From contig NW_023503727.1 of assembly GCF_014529535.1 (NCBI RefSeq), positions 3,782,001-3,846,000 on the forward strand: 64,000 nucleotides of DNA. Direction: 5' to 3'. Source of the DNA: Bradysia coprophila (lineage: Eukaryota > Arthropoda > Insecta > Diptera > Sciaridae). The translations under genes were made by a program, and so were the position numbers. This document shows, one piece after another, positions 1 to 11,379 of the stretch (positions are counted from its first letter, which is position 1; the number at the start of each line of letters is the position of its first letter). A model generated the notes under the pieces. The model worked only from the letters and a program-made list of their open reading frames with translations. It ran no database searches and had not been told where the DNA came from.

Positions 1-664
1 TTCACAACTATGGTCAAAAAGCAGACTTTAATTGATTTCTTAGCAGCTTTCCACATTTCCAAATTTTCCATCAGCAGATGGCAATGTCTCAATGCAAACT
101 ATCCTGCAGTTGTTCATGGAAAGTTTTGGTGCTGTCTTGTGTAAGAGGCTAGCGGAAGCAACTGAAGATGGTCAGTCCGCTCTGACCTGTGACCGCCGCT
201 AGTTCTCGAGGTCGAGACAGCTTTTCTTTGTTCTTTTTCGTCACTTTACGTGATGTGCGGGAAAGGGAAGAGCTGTAGCTCTGTTTGTCGTTCCAAAGGA
301 TGTTTCTACGAAGGACGTTTCCTTGAAATTCAATAAATGTGAAAAGGAATCTTGTTTTTGATTTTCTGATTACGGAAATTCGGTTCTTGCAATTTGCGCC
401 CCTGAGCTTTTCTTCTCAGGTTAAGCAAAATTGGTATGTACGAAGAATTGATTTGTATCATCGTACATATCAAAACCCTATCGATTGAAATCAGCTACTG
501 ACTGCACGGTTGAAAATGAAAAAAATTTGTGGAACGTTGCTCAGACTAAAAATATCGAAAAATATCAAATTTACGACCACATGTTTAATTGAACTCTATT
601 TAACCACACCATGGGAGTTCAGTTCATTGGGGGCTCATTTTATCAAAGCTTAAGGCGAAAAACG

Positions 665-797
665 CACGAGTAATTTTGCGTTGATGGGATCGACAATTAT
701 GCTGCGTTTTCGATTGTAATTCGATATTCACCACAGGCTGTACAATGGAAAACGCAGAATAATTAGTGTCGATCCCATCAACGCAAAATTGCTCGTG
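665..797. repeat. Inverted repeat, about 30-bp arms
   Basis: Arms at 665-694 and 768-797 are near-perfect reverse complements containing the core TTTTGCGTTGATGGGATCGA. It lies directly beside the next foldback element, so the two may be parts of one composite. No coding sequence was seen in 1-660. Confidence 0.7.
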
Positions 798-805
798 TGT
801 TTCAG

Positions 806-933
806 CAACGCACTTCAAGCAAAACTGGTCATAGTCGACAGCTGCCAAATAGAGGAATATTAAATGGTTTTTCATAGTTTTTTTAAAGTCAATTTTCAGT
901 ACCCTATTTACCACTCATGCTTGAAGTGCGTTG
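806..933. mobile_element. MITE, family CAACGCACTTCAAGCA
   Basis: The terminal inverted repeats (TIRs) begin CAACGCACTTCAAGCA at 806 and end with its reverse complement at 933. A second member of the family lies at 31248-31408 with an intact TSD. The inside is AT-rich and non-coding. The rest of 934-1922 holds no gene I can recognise. Confidence 0.75.
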
Positions 934-1922
934 GCCTAAGACATGACGTGTCATATCGGAGGTAATAAATAATAGCAATTAAAGTGAAATTCACTTTAAT
1001 GGAGCTATGTCGTATAGTGGTGAAAAAGAAAATAAATTTTTTTTCGGAAAAAACTTTCCGTTGTCAAACAACGTTCTGAATTGAATTAGATAAACAAAAA
1101 TGATAAAAAGATTCATAACAAAATCCAATCAAAATCGAAATGTTGTCTATCCCACTTTCGTTTTACGACAATTACAAAAGTGATCATTTTCCGGAGCTTT
1201 TCCGGTTTCGTGTTGAACAAAAATGATGCAACAGAATATTGAAACTGTTTCTGCCTAGTAACAATTTTCAATTGAAAAAACATAACATTTTACCGATAAA
1301 AATTGATATTTGTCAGGACGGACCACTTTTTGAAATAAGAAACAAAAAACGTCAAACTTGAACTAACCTTGGAATTTTCCTTAAATCAGCAGATTTCTGG
1401 TTCGTTGGAGCAAACCAAATTTCCAATAATTTTTCAACACCTTCAAAGAAGTGCATATCACTTGAACTTATATTCTCATTTTCTGCCATAGCTTCTGTCT
1501 TTGTAATTCACTATTTTTTGATTGATATTCCGGATTTATGACGAACAATTTTTCAGCAGAATCGATTCTCGGTTATTAGGTAAGTTTTTTTTTTCAGTGC
1601 AAAAAAAATCTATTGGCCGCGGGAGGAAACAACGTGCTTTTTAAACCGAACTACTTGACGTTTCTGCAAAAACTGAATGAGAATCGAGAGAGAGTGTGTG
1701 CGATTTGTGTGTGAACTTTTTTTCTTCTTCATGTTGTTCGGACGAGTGCATGCGCATTGGATGTTTCGAAAATGGATTGTCCGATGTATGCGATTGATGA
1801 TTTTGAAAAAATTGCGCAAATTGTGAAATTGTCACTTGGAACTTTTTATTTCTCTTTAGTGATTGTAAAATGTAACACTTTCATTATGAGAATGTTTCTT
1901 CCTGTCAGAAGCCCATTGAAAG

Positions 1923-2084
1923 CAATGAAAGTGTAAAACAGGTATGGTCTATTGTCCGCCCGGAGGACATAAAAATTTGATTTTCGTACTTAAACGCATT
2001 CATTTTCATATTATTTTGACATAAAATGAGAGTGCGTTTAAGGCGAATTCGCCGATCGACCATACCTGTTCTAGACTTTCATTG
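1923..2084. mobile_element. hAT-like MITE, family M1 (CAATGAAAG termini)
   Basis: TIRs read CAATGAAAGTGTAAAACAGG at the left and the matching complement at the right. The flanking 8-mers ATTGAAAG (1915-1922) and ACTGAAAG (2085-2092) match at 7 of 8 positions, as expected of a slightly decayed 8-bp TSD. It belongs to the family abundant at 41.8-43.8 kb. Confidence 0.75.
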
Positions 2085-2111
2085 ACTGAAAGTTCATTAG
2101 GATGAAATTAC

Positions 2112-3580
2112 CAAGGTTCTGAAAAAACAAGTTAAGACACTTACGAAGGTGGGTGAAACACAAATTTTGACAATTTAGACATTTTTTGTTAAACACAATC
2201 ATTATAGATTGTATGAAGAGAAAACCAAAGTTCTGAAAGAACAGGAGGTTAAGACAACCACGAAGGCGGTTGACACCAAATTTTATAAAGAAGTGGGAGA
2301 AATCAATTTGAAGAAAATATTTTTGTTGAAAATTCAGAATTTTGTTTTTGTTAAGTTTCATTTTACATATAAACTTCGCAGCCGTTGACGCTATTGTGTG
2401 TCACCGCCTTCGTGATCTACTCAGGATTGTCTTAACCTATTCTTTCAGAACCTTGGAGAAAACTTGAAGAAAGTTGACATTTAAAACAATCTGCAATGAG
2501 TGTGTTTAACAAAACCCGTCTAAATTATCAATATTTGTGTTTCACCGCCATCGTGATCAACTGTCTTAACCTGGTTCTTTCAGAACCTTGGAAATTACAG
2601 GGCTGCCACGGTTTAATACAAGGTTCAACAAATTGTGACATTTAGACATGTTTTAACCCTCATTACAGATTGTTTGAAATATCAACTTGATACAAATATG
2701 CCAGCAGAGTGGCGCAGTGGAAGCGTGCTAGGCCCATAACCTGATGGCGGAGTATTAGCGATTTGTCGTATTGAGTTTACAATCAGAACTGAACTTTATT
2801 CAAAGAGTTCTCATCCTAATTACAATGTATCTATGTGTTACATTAGGGGGTGAATGTAAGTAGTCGGGTTGCTCTCAACAAGTGTGTTGTACAAAACATG
2901 TCTAAATTCACGCCGTGAGTGTGCCTAAAATTTGAATTTTAAGTGAACGATTTGATGAAAAAGTGAACCGAAAAATACATTTCAACGCTTCATTGTATGA
3001 TAATGATGATACATTAGCAAGACCTCCTCACCAAGGTTCTGAACGAACAGGTTAAGACACCCACGAAGGCGGCTGACACACGAATTTTGACAAATAGATA
3101 CTATTTATTGAACATACTCATCACATATTGTTTGAAATGTCAACTTGATAAAAACCATTTTTTTTTCTTCAAGTTGACACTTCAAACATTCTGTTATGAG
3201 TATGTTCAATAAATAGTGGCTATTTGTCAAAATTTGTGTGTCATCGCCTTCGTGATCAACTCAGATGTGTCTTAACCTGTTCTTTCAGAACCTTGCTCCG
3301 TACTTGCCATCTTGAATGTCGACCGCACTTCCGGCGTGAATTGTCGAAATTTTTTGTTTCCACCACATTCGTAAGTGCCTTAACCTGTTCTTTCAGAACC
3401 TTGGTTTAAAATGCCTTCTATCTCAGGAATTTAGGATTTTAGGAGGATTTTTTGAGTTTTTTGGTTGGTGATTTAAGACTGATTTTAGATAGATTCTGAA
3501 AGAACAGGTTAAGACACTCACGAAGGCGGAGGTTAAGACACCCACGAAAGCACAAATTTGTTAAACGCACTCATCATGTC
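2112..3580. repeat. Cluster of CAAGGTTCTG-type palindromic MITEs (family M3)
   Basis: At least eight partial or whole copies of a palindromic unit are packed here. Each carries the terminal motif CAAGGTTCTGAAAGAACAGG and a subterminal ACGAAGGCGG motif, for example near 2112, 2230, 2400-2460, 2540-2590, 3032, 3390 and 3500. The best complete copy is 3032-3295, about 264 bp, a near-perfect foldback whose flanking 8-mers match at 6 of 8. A retroelement piece (2703-2880) interrupts one copy. No gene is present. Confidence 0.75.
2703..2880 (-). mobile_element. Short copia-type LTR joined to a full initiator-tRNA 5' half
   Basis: On the minus strand, 2880 to 2742 reads as a 139-bp LTR-like unit that begins TGTTGAGAGC, contains an AATAAA signal and ends CCGCCATCA. 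It is followed at once by the complement of the first 39 nucleotides of initiator-Met tRNA (2703-2741; on plus this starts AGCAGAGTGGCGCAG and ends GGCCCATAACC). Copia-group elements are known to prime minus-strand synthesis with the 39-nt 5' half of initiator tRNA. The match stops exactly at tRNA nucleotide 1. Normal copia-type primer-binding sites copy only about 11-15 nt. It sits inside an M3 MITE. It is not a functional tRNA gene: the 3' half and B box are absent. Confidence 0.7.
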
Positions 3581-4269
3581 CGGAGCGTTAGCGGAGGACT
3601 TGACGCAGTCTAACTTCCAAAAAAAGAACGAAGAAAATTTTTTGAGTCGCGGCAACTATATATAGGCGAGAATTTAAGTTTCTTTCCTTTGGCCTGTATC
3701 ACCACAAATCCTATTCTATCATATTTTCGCTTCAAATACGAGCAAAACGAGCTATCACTCGACTATGTAGGTTTAAAATTGCCGGAGATACATCGTTTTG
3801 AAGTTGGTCATTTTGATAGAAAATACACCAAATTAACGTTTTTCCAACAATCAAAATCTTTCAACTTACTCTGTATGTTTCTATCTATCTGTCTATCTGT
3901 CTATCTATCGACGGTCGATCTCGGAAACTAGTCAGCCAATCTCCATGAAATTTTGCAGGAGCCTCAGGGTGGGCATAAAAATGAAATTGTGATACGCCAT
4001 TACCCCAGGAAAAACCAGAATTTTGTTTTATTGGCCTCGAAGTGGTTTCTGAGTGTGGTTTTCGAGGGTCGGGAACGCGTTTTCGGCAGTAGCTTAGCTG
4101 TATTGAAACCTACAGAGGCGTGCGACCCATCAAATGAAAGATATTCGTAACACGATTCGAACAAAAAAATAATTAAAAAAATCGGGGCAGATTCGTTTGA
4201 GCTAGAGTGATTAGAGTGACCAAATTTTGAGCTACTCGAGCGTAGGATGAAAGGACTAATATTTTTTTG

Positions 4270-4560
4270 GGTTATGAGAGATAGAGAATTACTCTCTTCG
4301 GCAAAGTCTCAGAGTTTTACGAGTAGAACAGAGGGGCATATGTGAAAAATGTCGAAAGTTGGAAATGGGTGGGTCAATTATGTTTTTAGAGGTATTTCTT
4401 GAATGGTGGCAGATAGAGAGTTACTTTCTTCGGCAAAGTCTCAGAGTTTTACGAGTACAAAAGAAGGGCATTTGTGAAAAATGTCGAAAGTTGGAAATGG
4501 GTGGGTCAATTGGGGTTTTAGAGATATTTCTTGAATGGTGGCAGATAGAGAATTACTTTC
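4270..4560. repeat. 132-bp direct tandem repeat, about 2.2 copies
   Basis: The phrase GGCAAAGTCTCAGAGTTTTA occurs at about 4300 and again 132 bp later at about 4432, with GTCGAAAGTTGGAAATGGGT repeating at the same spacing. The third copy is cut short exactly where the 18-bp array begins. Confidence 0.75.
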
Positions 4561-4561
4561 T

Positions 4562-4885
4562 TCGTCAAATTTTCGATTTTCGTCAAATTTTCGAATTTCG
4601 TCAAATTTTCGAATTTCGTCAAATTTTCGATTTTCGTCAAATTTTCGAATTTCGCCAAATTTTTGATTTTCGTCAAATTTTCGAATTTCGTCAAATTTTC
4701 GATTTTCGTCAAATTTTCGAATTTCGTCAAATTTTTGATTTTCGTCAAATTTTCGAATTTCGTCAAATTTTCGAATTTCGTCAAATTTTCGAATTTCGTC
4801 AAATTTTCGATTTTCGTCAAATTTTCGAATTTCGCCAAATTTTCGATTTTCGTCAAATTTTCGAATTTCGCCAAATTTCCGAATT
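4562..4885. repeat. 18-bp tandem repeat array, 18 copies
   Basis: About 18 head-to-tail units of TTCGTCAAATTTTCGAAT, with T/A and T/C variants. Because 18 is divisible by three and the unit lacks stops in several frames, long repetitive open frames exist on both strands (FRQIFE/FRQIFD on plus). These are a by-product of periodicity, not evidence of a protein. Confidence 0.9.
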
Positions 4886-4940
4886 TCTGTTATAAAGTGT
4901 TATAAAAAGCAGTGTTGTAAAACTTCTAAAACGACTGATA

Positions 4941-5460
4941 TCCCAACAAAAATCTCTTCGAGAAAAGTGTGACGCAGTCTTTGAAGTACAATTTCTAAAA
5001 TGAATGATATCGCTAGAGTTGACGCTTTCAGCTTCGTTACGCAAAAATTAAATTTTACACCCAATTTTAGTTCAAACAAGCTGGCTTAGTTTTTCTCATC
5101 ATCTGCCAAATAATTTTTACCAAAAAAACTTTGACTGGAAACAACCAAAGTTTTACCAAAAAAATCTGCGTCGCAAAGTGGCAAATGTTCAGGAACAGAC
5201 CAGCAAGAAAATTTATCTGCCACATGCGACGCAGATTTTTTTGGTAAAATTTTGGTTGTTTACAGTCTAGATTTTTTTTGGTAAAAATTATTTGGCAGAT
5301 GATGAGAAAAACTAAGCCAGCTTGTTTGAACTAAAATTGGGTGTAAAATTTAATTTTTGCGTAACGAAGCTGAAAGCGTTAACTCTAGCGATATCATTCA
5401 TTTTAGAAATTGTACTTCAAAGACTGCGTCACACTTTTCTCGAAGAGATTTTTGTTGGGA
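4941..5460. repeat. Long palindrome, about 240-bp arms
   Basis: The left arm starts TCCCAACAAAAATCTCTTCG at 4941 and the right arm ends with its reverse complement at 5460; a centre of about 40 bp lies near 5200. The arms are nearly identical over their length, so the segment could fold into a very stable hairpin. The following 5461-6007 holds degraded M3 fragments and the amidase 3' flank. Confidence 0.85.
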
Positions 5461-6007
5461 TTACAATATTGTGTGAAAATTCAACTTGAAAAAAAAAACA
5501 TTTTTTTTGTTACGTTAAAATCGTCATATTACTTTCTCAAACCTAGTTGGCGCCACAGAGAAATTTTGATGCAACCGCATTCGTGATTAATTAAGAAGTG
5601 TCTTACCTGTTCTTGCAGAATCTTGGCTCTTTTTTGAAAAAAAAAGCGTTCTGGTGCGTCGGATAGAGCAATTATTTTTTAAGTCTAGAGCCTCAGGTTA
5701 GGACCTTTAGGATGCTAGGATGATTTTTGAAATTTTATGAGTTGAAGGAGTGTCAGGAGGAGTGTTAGTTCTAAAATTGTAAGCCAAAAAAATATTGGAC
5801 TGAGGGACGAATTTGATGATGATTCTCGAATTGAAAAATCGGCTCAACGTACAAAAAATAGGTTTTATTCAAATGTTTTAAACAGCCAATTGTCAGAATT
5901 ATATCTAGAAATTAATATAATTGCAATACTACCACCAAGGGAACCCATCGTCATAATACCAAATTAACAAAATTAGTAGAAAAACATGAGAGAATTTGCT
6001 ATTCCCT

Positions 6008-8962
6008 CTACACAACTGTAAATGGAGGTACCCATCCATCAAAGACTCTCTCCAATTCCATAGCAACAGCCAGGCAATCCTTATCCCGATTACGTGATGC
6101 AACCACTTGAATACCCAAAGGAACTCCTTCCGAGTTCAGTCCCAGCGGAACCTGGGTGCAAGGTACGTGAAGAACGTTAAACAGACTCCAGTAACTGAAG
6201 TTGTATACGTTGATCAACGGTGTGAAATGGAATGGCGCTGGTATGGGCGCGCTATGATAGAACAAAATGCCGTCATCGCCCAGTAGATTCTGTAAACGAA
6301 AACGTATTTCAGTGATCAAAGTGTGAATCAAAGTGAAAATGTTCCCGTTCAATTACCGTTAGTTCTTCATCACATTTTCTGGTGAGTTCTTTAATTTTGT
6401 CGGCGTTTTCCTTGGGTAGATGCTCGTCGATCAATGAGTATATCGAGGCCATGGTGAATTCACCTTTGCCAATGAGTTTTTTCATCAATTCCATGAAACC
6501 GTTGAGTTTGACTCCGTTGCCAAGGAGCCGATTAAAGTCGGCTGGCTCTTGGGTCATCCAATATCGCCACATCTTTGATGTGTATTCAATGTTTGATAAA
6601 GTTGCTACCGTTGGCTCCACGTCAGACACTTCGCTAAAGTGGTCAACGACCCTGTGAGCAGAGAAACGAAGTGCGGAATTAGTTGCCGTAAAATAACTAA
6701 TTTTATCGATCGAATGGGACTCACTTTGTCATTGCCCGTTGCAGATCCGACACCACGGAACTGCATCGCAGCTCGCCGCTTTCCCTTATGTAAAAGTATC
6801 TCAATTTTTTGAGATCAACTCTTTCGCTTAATTTCAACGATTTGGACGTCTCCGGTCCAACTAAAATCTGTAAATAAGGGTTCGGTCAATGTCTATATGT
6901 CGATCTCGAATTCTCTGTGCCTGGGTCGTACTTGCATCAACGGCAACAAATCACACGCCTTTCTGGTCATAGGACCGGCTACAACCATTGTAGACTGTTC
7001 TTTTCCCGTACGGAAAGTACATCCTCTCGTATTGACTATGCCCACTGTTGGCTTGTGACCGAATATTCCACAATAGAATGCAGGCATACGAATCGAGCCA
7101 CCGATGTCGGTTCCTTGAATACAATTTTGTTGTAAGTCACATCCGACGGAAATGTTTTAGAAGGTGAAATACCTATTCCGAATGGTATCGCACAGGAAGC
7201 GATTAAAGCAGCCTCACCACCGGACGATCCGCCAACCGTTCTTCGAACATCGTAGGGATTGTTTGTTTGGCCAATCAACAGATTTCTCGTTTCTTGCCTG
7301 CGTTACAAACATCTATTGAAACGTTCTCCTGTAGTCGAATCTTTCTCTTTCTCTCTTACCATTTATTGACTTCAGGTACGTTACTCGTAGCGAGAATTAT
7401 TCCACCAGCCTCTTTGACCAATCGTATACATTCCGCGTCCTCTTTCGAACGAACAGTTTTCCTTGATAGTAAGCCCAGCGTATGCAGTTTACCGTTAACG
7501 GCCGTGCTGTCTTTCGTTGTGAAAGGAACGCCAAGGAATGGTTTCTGCCTAAACTCGTCGTCGGTAACTAATCCATTCTCGATTCTCGTATCAATCGACT
7601 TAGCCTCATTTAAGGCTTCCATAAACGGTCCATCAACCACCGCATTCAAAATTGGATTAATCTGCGAATGCCATAGAAATGAGCAAATGGAATATCATCA
7701 CACTGGGAAGGGATTCTCGTTTGGTTTACCTTGTTCATGCGATTGATGTAACTTTCGACCAATTTGTAGGAAGATAGCTCTTTCGTTCTGATCATCCTTG
7801 CCAAATCAATGGCGCTGAAAGTTAAGAAATTCTCTTCCCTTGTCAGAGGCGGACACAGTGGCTGATTGGTCCAGTACCATTTACAGAACAAATTGAGCAG
7901 AAAGTCTTTCACGAGATGAAAGAAGTATAGCAAGTACGTGACGAATACAGAGCCACTTGCTTTAGCTTTTCGATGACTCTTTTCATGGTGCTTACGCTTT
8001 TCCTAAAAATTGTTGAGAAAGTTTATCATTTCGCATTTACTCTACCATTCAAAAGTATTCGATCATTGAGTGTTTTCAATGTAAATTGACAAACTTTGAG
8101 AGGGCGCCAAAAATCGAAATGGTACCGGATTTTCACGAAAGATGGCGCATTGGATAGCTTGATCCTTAATCTTTAAAGGAAAAATATAAAAAATATTTTC
8201 ACCAAATATGAAAATTTGGAGAATTTTGAATTTTCCCGAAGGTCTGCATGGCCTGGGAACAACTTTGTTCCCCGACTATGCAGACCTTTGCAAAAATTGG
8301 GATTTCTCAAAAATTTCATATTTGGTGAAAACATTTTTTATATTTTTCCTTTAAAGATTAAGGATACAGTTATCCAATGCGCCATCTTTCGTGAAAATCC
8401 GGTACCATTTCGATTTTTGGCGCCCTCTCAAAGTTTGTCAATTTACATTGAAAACACTCAATGATCGAATACTTTTGAACGTATAACGGAAGAAGATAAA
8501 ATCGTTTGAACCGCTGAGGCACCAAACAAAACATTTGCTGTTCTTCAGTGAGAAGAATTCTAGGCAGCCGTGAAACAATCGATATAATCGAAACTAAAGC
8601 TTCAGTCACTGGCAAGCGCTTATAATTTACCGCTGATTATTGTCCTCCGTAAAAGGTCATCGGACAAGCCGTGCTGAGTGGATTGAAATGATATAAAATC
8701 GGTGACATTTTATGCAAATGATGAACAAGTATTTTATGAAAGGAATAAATCTGCCACAGTCATCAATATTTGCTGAATTATTTACCTCAATACTTTATTA
8801 TTCATGCACTGCACACTTATGCACAGTATTACGAGGCAGATTTTATTACAGCTGGTTAGCACCAAAACAGAGAAAGTTTTCAACAAAATGATCATTTATG
8901 TGTTAAGTACTCACCTTTCTTGAATGATGTTTTCCACCTTTTACAATTTTCGGCGTACTCAT
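6008..8962 (-). CDS. Fatty-acid amide hydrolase 2-like amidase, 8 exons
   Basis: Amidase-signature serine hydrolase, predicted to cleave fatty-acid amides at a membrane. Exons (minus): 8915-8962, 7730-8002, 7661-7360, 7297-7173, 7113-6932, 6867-6725, 6651-6357, 6289-6008. Every junction is GT-AG and the phases join cleanly into 549 residues, near the family's 530-odd. The first 16 residues (MSTPKIVKGGKHHSRK) are basic, followed by a hydrophobic segment at about residues 45-67 (SVFVTYLLYFFHLV), a likely membrane anchor. The family's Ser-cisSer-Lys triad is intact: Lys157 (PFTTKDS), Ser232 (GGSSGGE) and Ser256 (GTDIGGSIR). A minus-strand AATAAA lies at 5864-5869, 139 bp past the stop. Intron 1 carries a 430-bp foldback element. 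Which of the several insect FAAH2 paralogues it matches cannot be decided here. Confidence 0.93.
8048..8479. mobile_element. Foldback element in amidase intron 1
   Basis: Long inverted repeat: the left arm starts TTCAAAAGTATTCGATCATT at 8048 and the right arm ends with its complement at 8479. Arms are about 190 bp, with a short centre near 8255-8285. No TSD could be recognised. No coding capacity. Confidence 0.8.
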
Positions 8963-9342
8963 TGTAATATTACAATAATTGCTCGTCGCACCGAAATTAC
9001 GTTGAAATTTCAAATCGACTGCTAAGACCGTTTTTTATGGAAATAAACCGATACTAAATTGAATCCATAAGAGCTTTGCAACTTTTAAAAAATCGAATTT
9101 CAAATGAATTAAATGTCACAACAAAATTACGTTTGTGTTTGTGTTTGCGTTTGCGTTACAAACGAGTTGCCAGATGGTAACAGCTCGAATATCAAACGAT
9201 TTGAACAGGTGAAATACATTTAGGCGGCTCAGTTTCGACGGCGACGAGAAACCGGTAAATGAATATCAACAAAAGAAGTAATTTGGTCATGTGCTGTGGT
9301 AATTATGATTGTGAAAAGCTAAACAGTGCACGGTGTGCCTGA

Positions 9343-9774
9343 ACCAAATTTAATCAAAAATGTTTCGCACCTCTCTGATTTAGCCTTTTGAAGTAGTTGC
9401 AAAAGTTGTCGCAAAAAACATTTTCCTTTTACGAATTTTGCAACTTCTTTTGCAACTACTTCAGGCGGGTCCTCTGATTTATCTTCGTATTTCACTTTTT
9501 TGGGTCATAACAAAAAAACTTTTCATCGATTTCCATAGGTCTGTTTCAAGGGCATACGAATTGTCAAACTACTGTCAAATTTCATCCATAGAGACATAAC
9601 CTCATCAATATTTGTATGAAAACCGAGCTCTGTGGATGAAATCGTGTTCTTTCGGCCAGTCAAATTTCGTGTTTACAGTCACTTGGAACAAACCTATACA
9701 TTTCTGCGCAGTACGGGAACCAAAAAAAGTGAAATACGAAGATAAATCAGAGGTGCAAAACGATTAAATTTGGT
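9343..9774. mobile_element. Composite inverted-repeat element
   Basis: Outer termini ACCAAATTTAATC and GATTAAATTTGGT bracket inner inverted GCACCTCTGATTTA motifs. Inside (about 9537-9705) is a second unit starting GGTCTGTTTCAAGG and ending CTTGGAACAAACCTATA, also present at 49619-50003. Nested insertion is the simplest reading. Confidence 0.6.
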
Positions 9775-10415
9775 CCGTGAGTGAAATAAACAGTCATAAT
9801 TATACTCGTCCCTTCCGAAAAATGAGACATTACTTCATTGGCATGACAGTTGAGACATATTTCCCAAGAAGTTTAGCACAGGTAAATATATGGGTGGACG
9901 TAATACCATTCAGACGCGCTGCCTAGCACAATAGTTCGATGCTAATGAAACAGATGGCCCACACTGATAAAAAAGATTACGGCTGACACGTATAAAGTGT
10001 GGTAAGGAAGTTATACACCAGACACGTATACGTACATTACGCACGAGCTTAGCGAGCAAGAGATATTACAATCACTCAAAAATTCCTGATTCAACTTCTA
10101 TTAACCTTTCGCATATTCATCTGTTATCGATATCGACGACAAAAATAATGACAAGCTCTGGATAATATGGTCCTTTATATAGTAAAATGTATGTTAAAAA
10201 ACTTGAAGTGCAAGATTTGAAATCAACAGATTAAAAATACTTTGATCGTTAGAAGTAATAGACCCAATAATAATACTGGTCATATGTTTGTCAAATTTGC
10301 GTTTTTCGCTTGATGTGATTGGCACATTTTCCTCCGATATAGCTCCGAAAGTCACATCTAGGTCACATCTGGGCATATTTGGTATGTACTTTCCAAATGT
10401 GAAGTCCGTTTTGAC

Positions 10416-10446
10416 CAAGGCTGTAAACTTTGGGTTTACAGCCTTG
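10416..10446. mobile_element. 31-bp minimal palindromic insertion with 8-bp TSD
   Basis: A 31-bp near-perfect palindrome (CAAGGCTGTAAAC... ...GTTTACAGCCTTG) is flanked on both sides by GTTTTGAC (10408-10415 and 10447-10454). The termini match a MITE at 48711-48914 (CAAGGCTGGTAACTTTGGGG). It looks like a transposon reduced to its two ends. Confidence 0.7.
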
Positions 10447-10593
10447 GTTTTGACGTAGTTGCTAATCTAACGGAGAATGTGCAGTCCAAACTTTCATATT
10501 TGATTGTTAATTTTGAAATGTTAAGAAATGTGACAAATGTGCCATATCTGGGCCGGTGACAGTCAAAAGTGGTCAAAAAATGACCGAAAAGTG

Positions 10594-11345
10594 TTTTTTA
10601 GACCCGTACGAAGTACTGGGGTCTTATGCGTTTACGCATACGTCCGTAACACGTCGAATTGGACTCCCTGAGTAAGGGGAAACCTATTGTGGTTGTCTAG
10701 AGATGCCAAATCAGTGAAAAAAAATGTCCGTCTGTCCGTCTGTCCGTCTGTAATAAGTGCTTTACGGTTTTTCGAAGATATCTCCGGACATTCAAACGTT
10801 ACACTTGTAACTGATACGTCAAATAGAAGGTATTTACAATACCGATCGACAAAAAAAAAGTTTATGGAAATCGGATGACCGACTCGTGAGTTAGACCCCT
10901 TGGTGTGAAACAGGCACAGGCAAGCAGTTTTTGCTTGTAGGTCGGCCACATTTCAACATATTTCGTCTGTTTTAGCTTTATTAGATAGGTATTGACCGTA
11001 CCAATCAGGGAAAAAAAAGTTTTTGAAATTTTTTGAAATTATGTTCTCCGGAGCGTGAGCTAGGTCTCTTGGAGTGAGCTCTTATCTGGCTACTCGGCCG
11101 AACAGTGAACGTGGAGTATTTTGTCAATATCTCGAGTAAATTTTGACCGAATTTCATGATTTTTTTTTGTTTGAAAGGTATTAACGAATGTAAAGCGTCG
11201 GTAGAATTTCCGGTCTCCTAACAAAATGGCTGCCGGTGGCCATATTGGATTTTAATAAAAGTGATATATATTGGGAAAAATGGTACTTAGAGTGTTTCTG
11301 TTAACTTGGAAATAATTTGTTATGTGTGTGGGGTGTTTCAGGCAT
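10594..11345 (+). mobile_element. A-family repeat (GACCCGTACGAAGTAC)
   Basis: Starts TTTTTAGACCCGTACGAAGT with a short hairpin (GACCC...GGGTC), then a (GTCC/GTCT)n microsatellite near 10730-10752, then AT-rich non-coding sequence. A reverse-oriented relative lies at 56466-57771. Its 3' limit is uncertain, because it grades into the complex repeat at about 11380-12440. Confidence 0.65.
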
Positions 11346-11379
11346 CATGGCCCTACGTTAGTGAAGTGCCGTGACGCAA

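Larger units (their letters stand above)
3590..5460. repeat. Large complex repeat element, no clear ORF
   Basis: The stretch starts near TGTCCGGAGCGTTAGCGGAG and runs to the outer end of a long palindrome. A diverged relative occupies about 11380-12440: both share a GACGCA(G/A)GTC motif, a phrase near CGAGCTATCAC, TCAAATTTTCG runs and a GATATC...GTGACGC palindromic part. It also has short CTAT/CTGT repeats near 3880-3910. The superfamily is unknown; no transposase, reverse transcriptase or Rep protein is recognisable. Confidence 0.55.

Noticed and set aside
2703..2741. Functional initiator tRNA gene
   Set aside because: Only the first 39 nt are present; the T-arm, B box, 3' half and terminator are missing.
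4562..4885. CRISPR-like array
   Set aside because: Units are contiguous with no unique spacers, and the genome is eukaryotic.
4359..4905. Long ORFs of FRQIFE or KFENLT repeats on both strands
   Set aside because: The frames exist only because the 18-bp unit lacks stops and is a multiple of three; several frames are open at once and there is no gene context.
6382..7746. Plus-strand ORFs opposite the amidase, including one of 159 codons
   Set aside because: They overlap the well-supported amidase exons and have no family resemblance.
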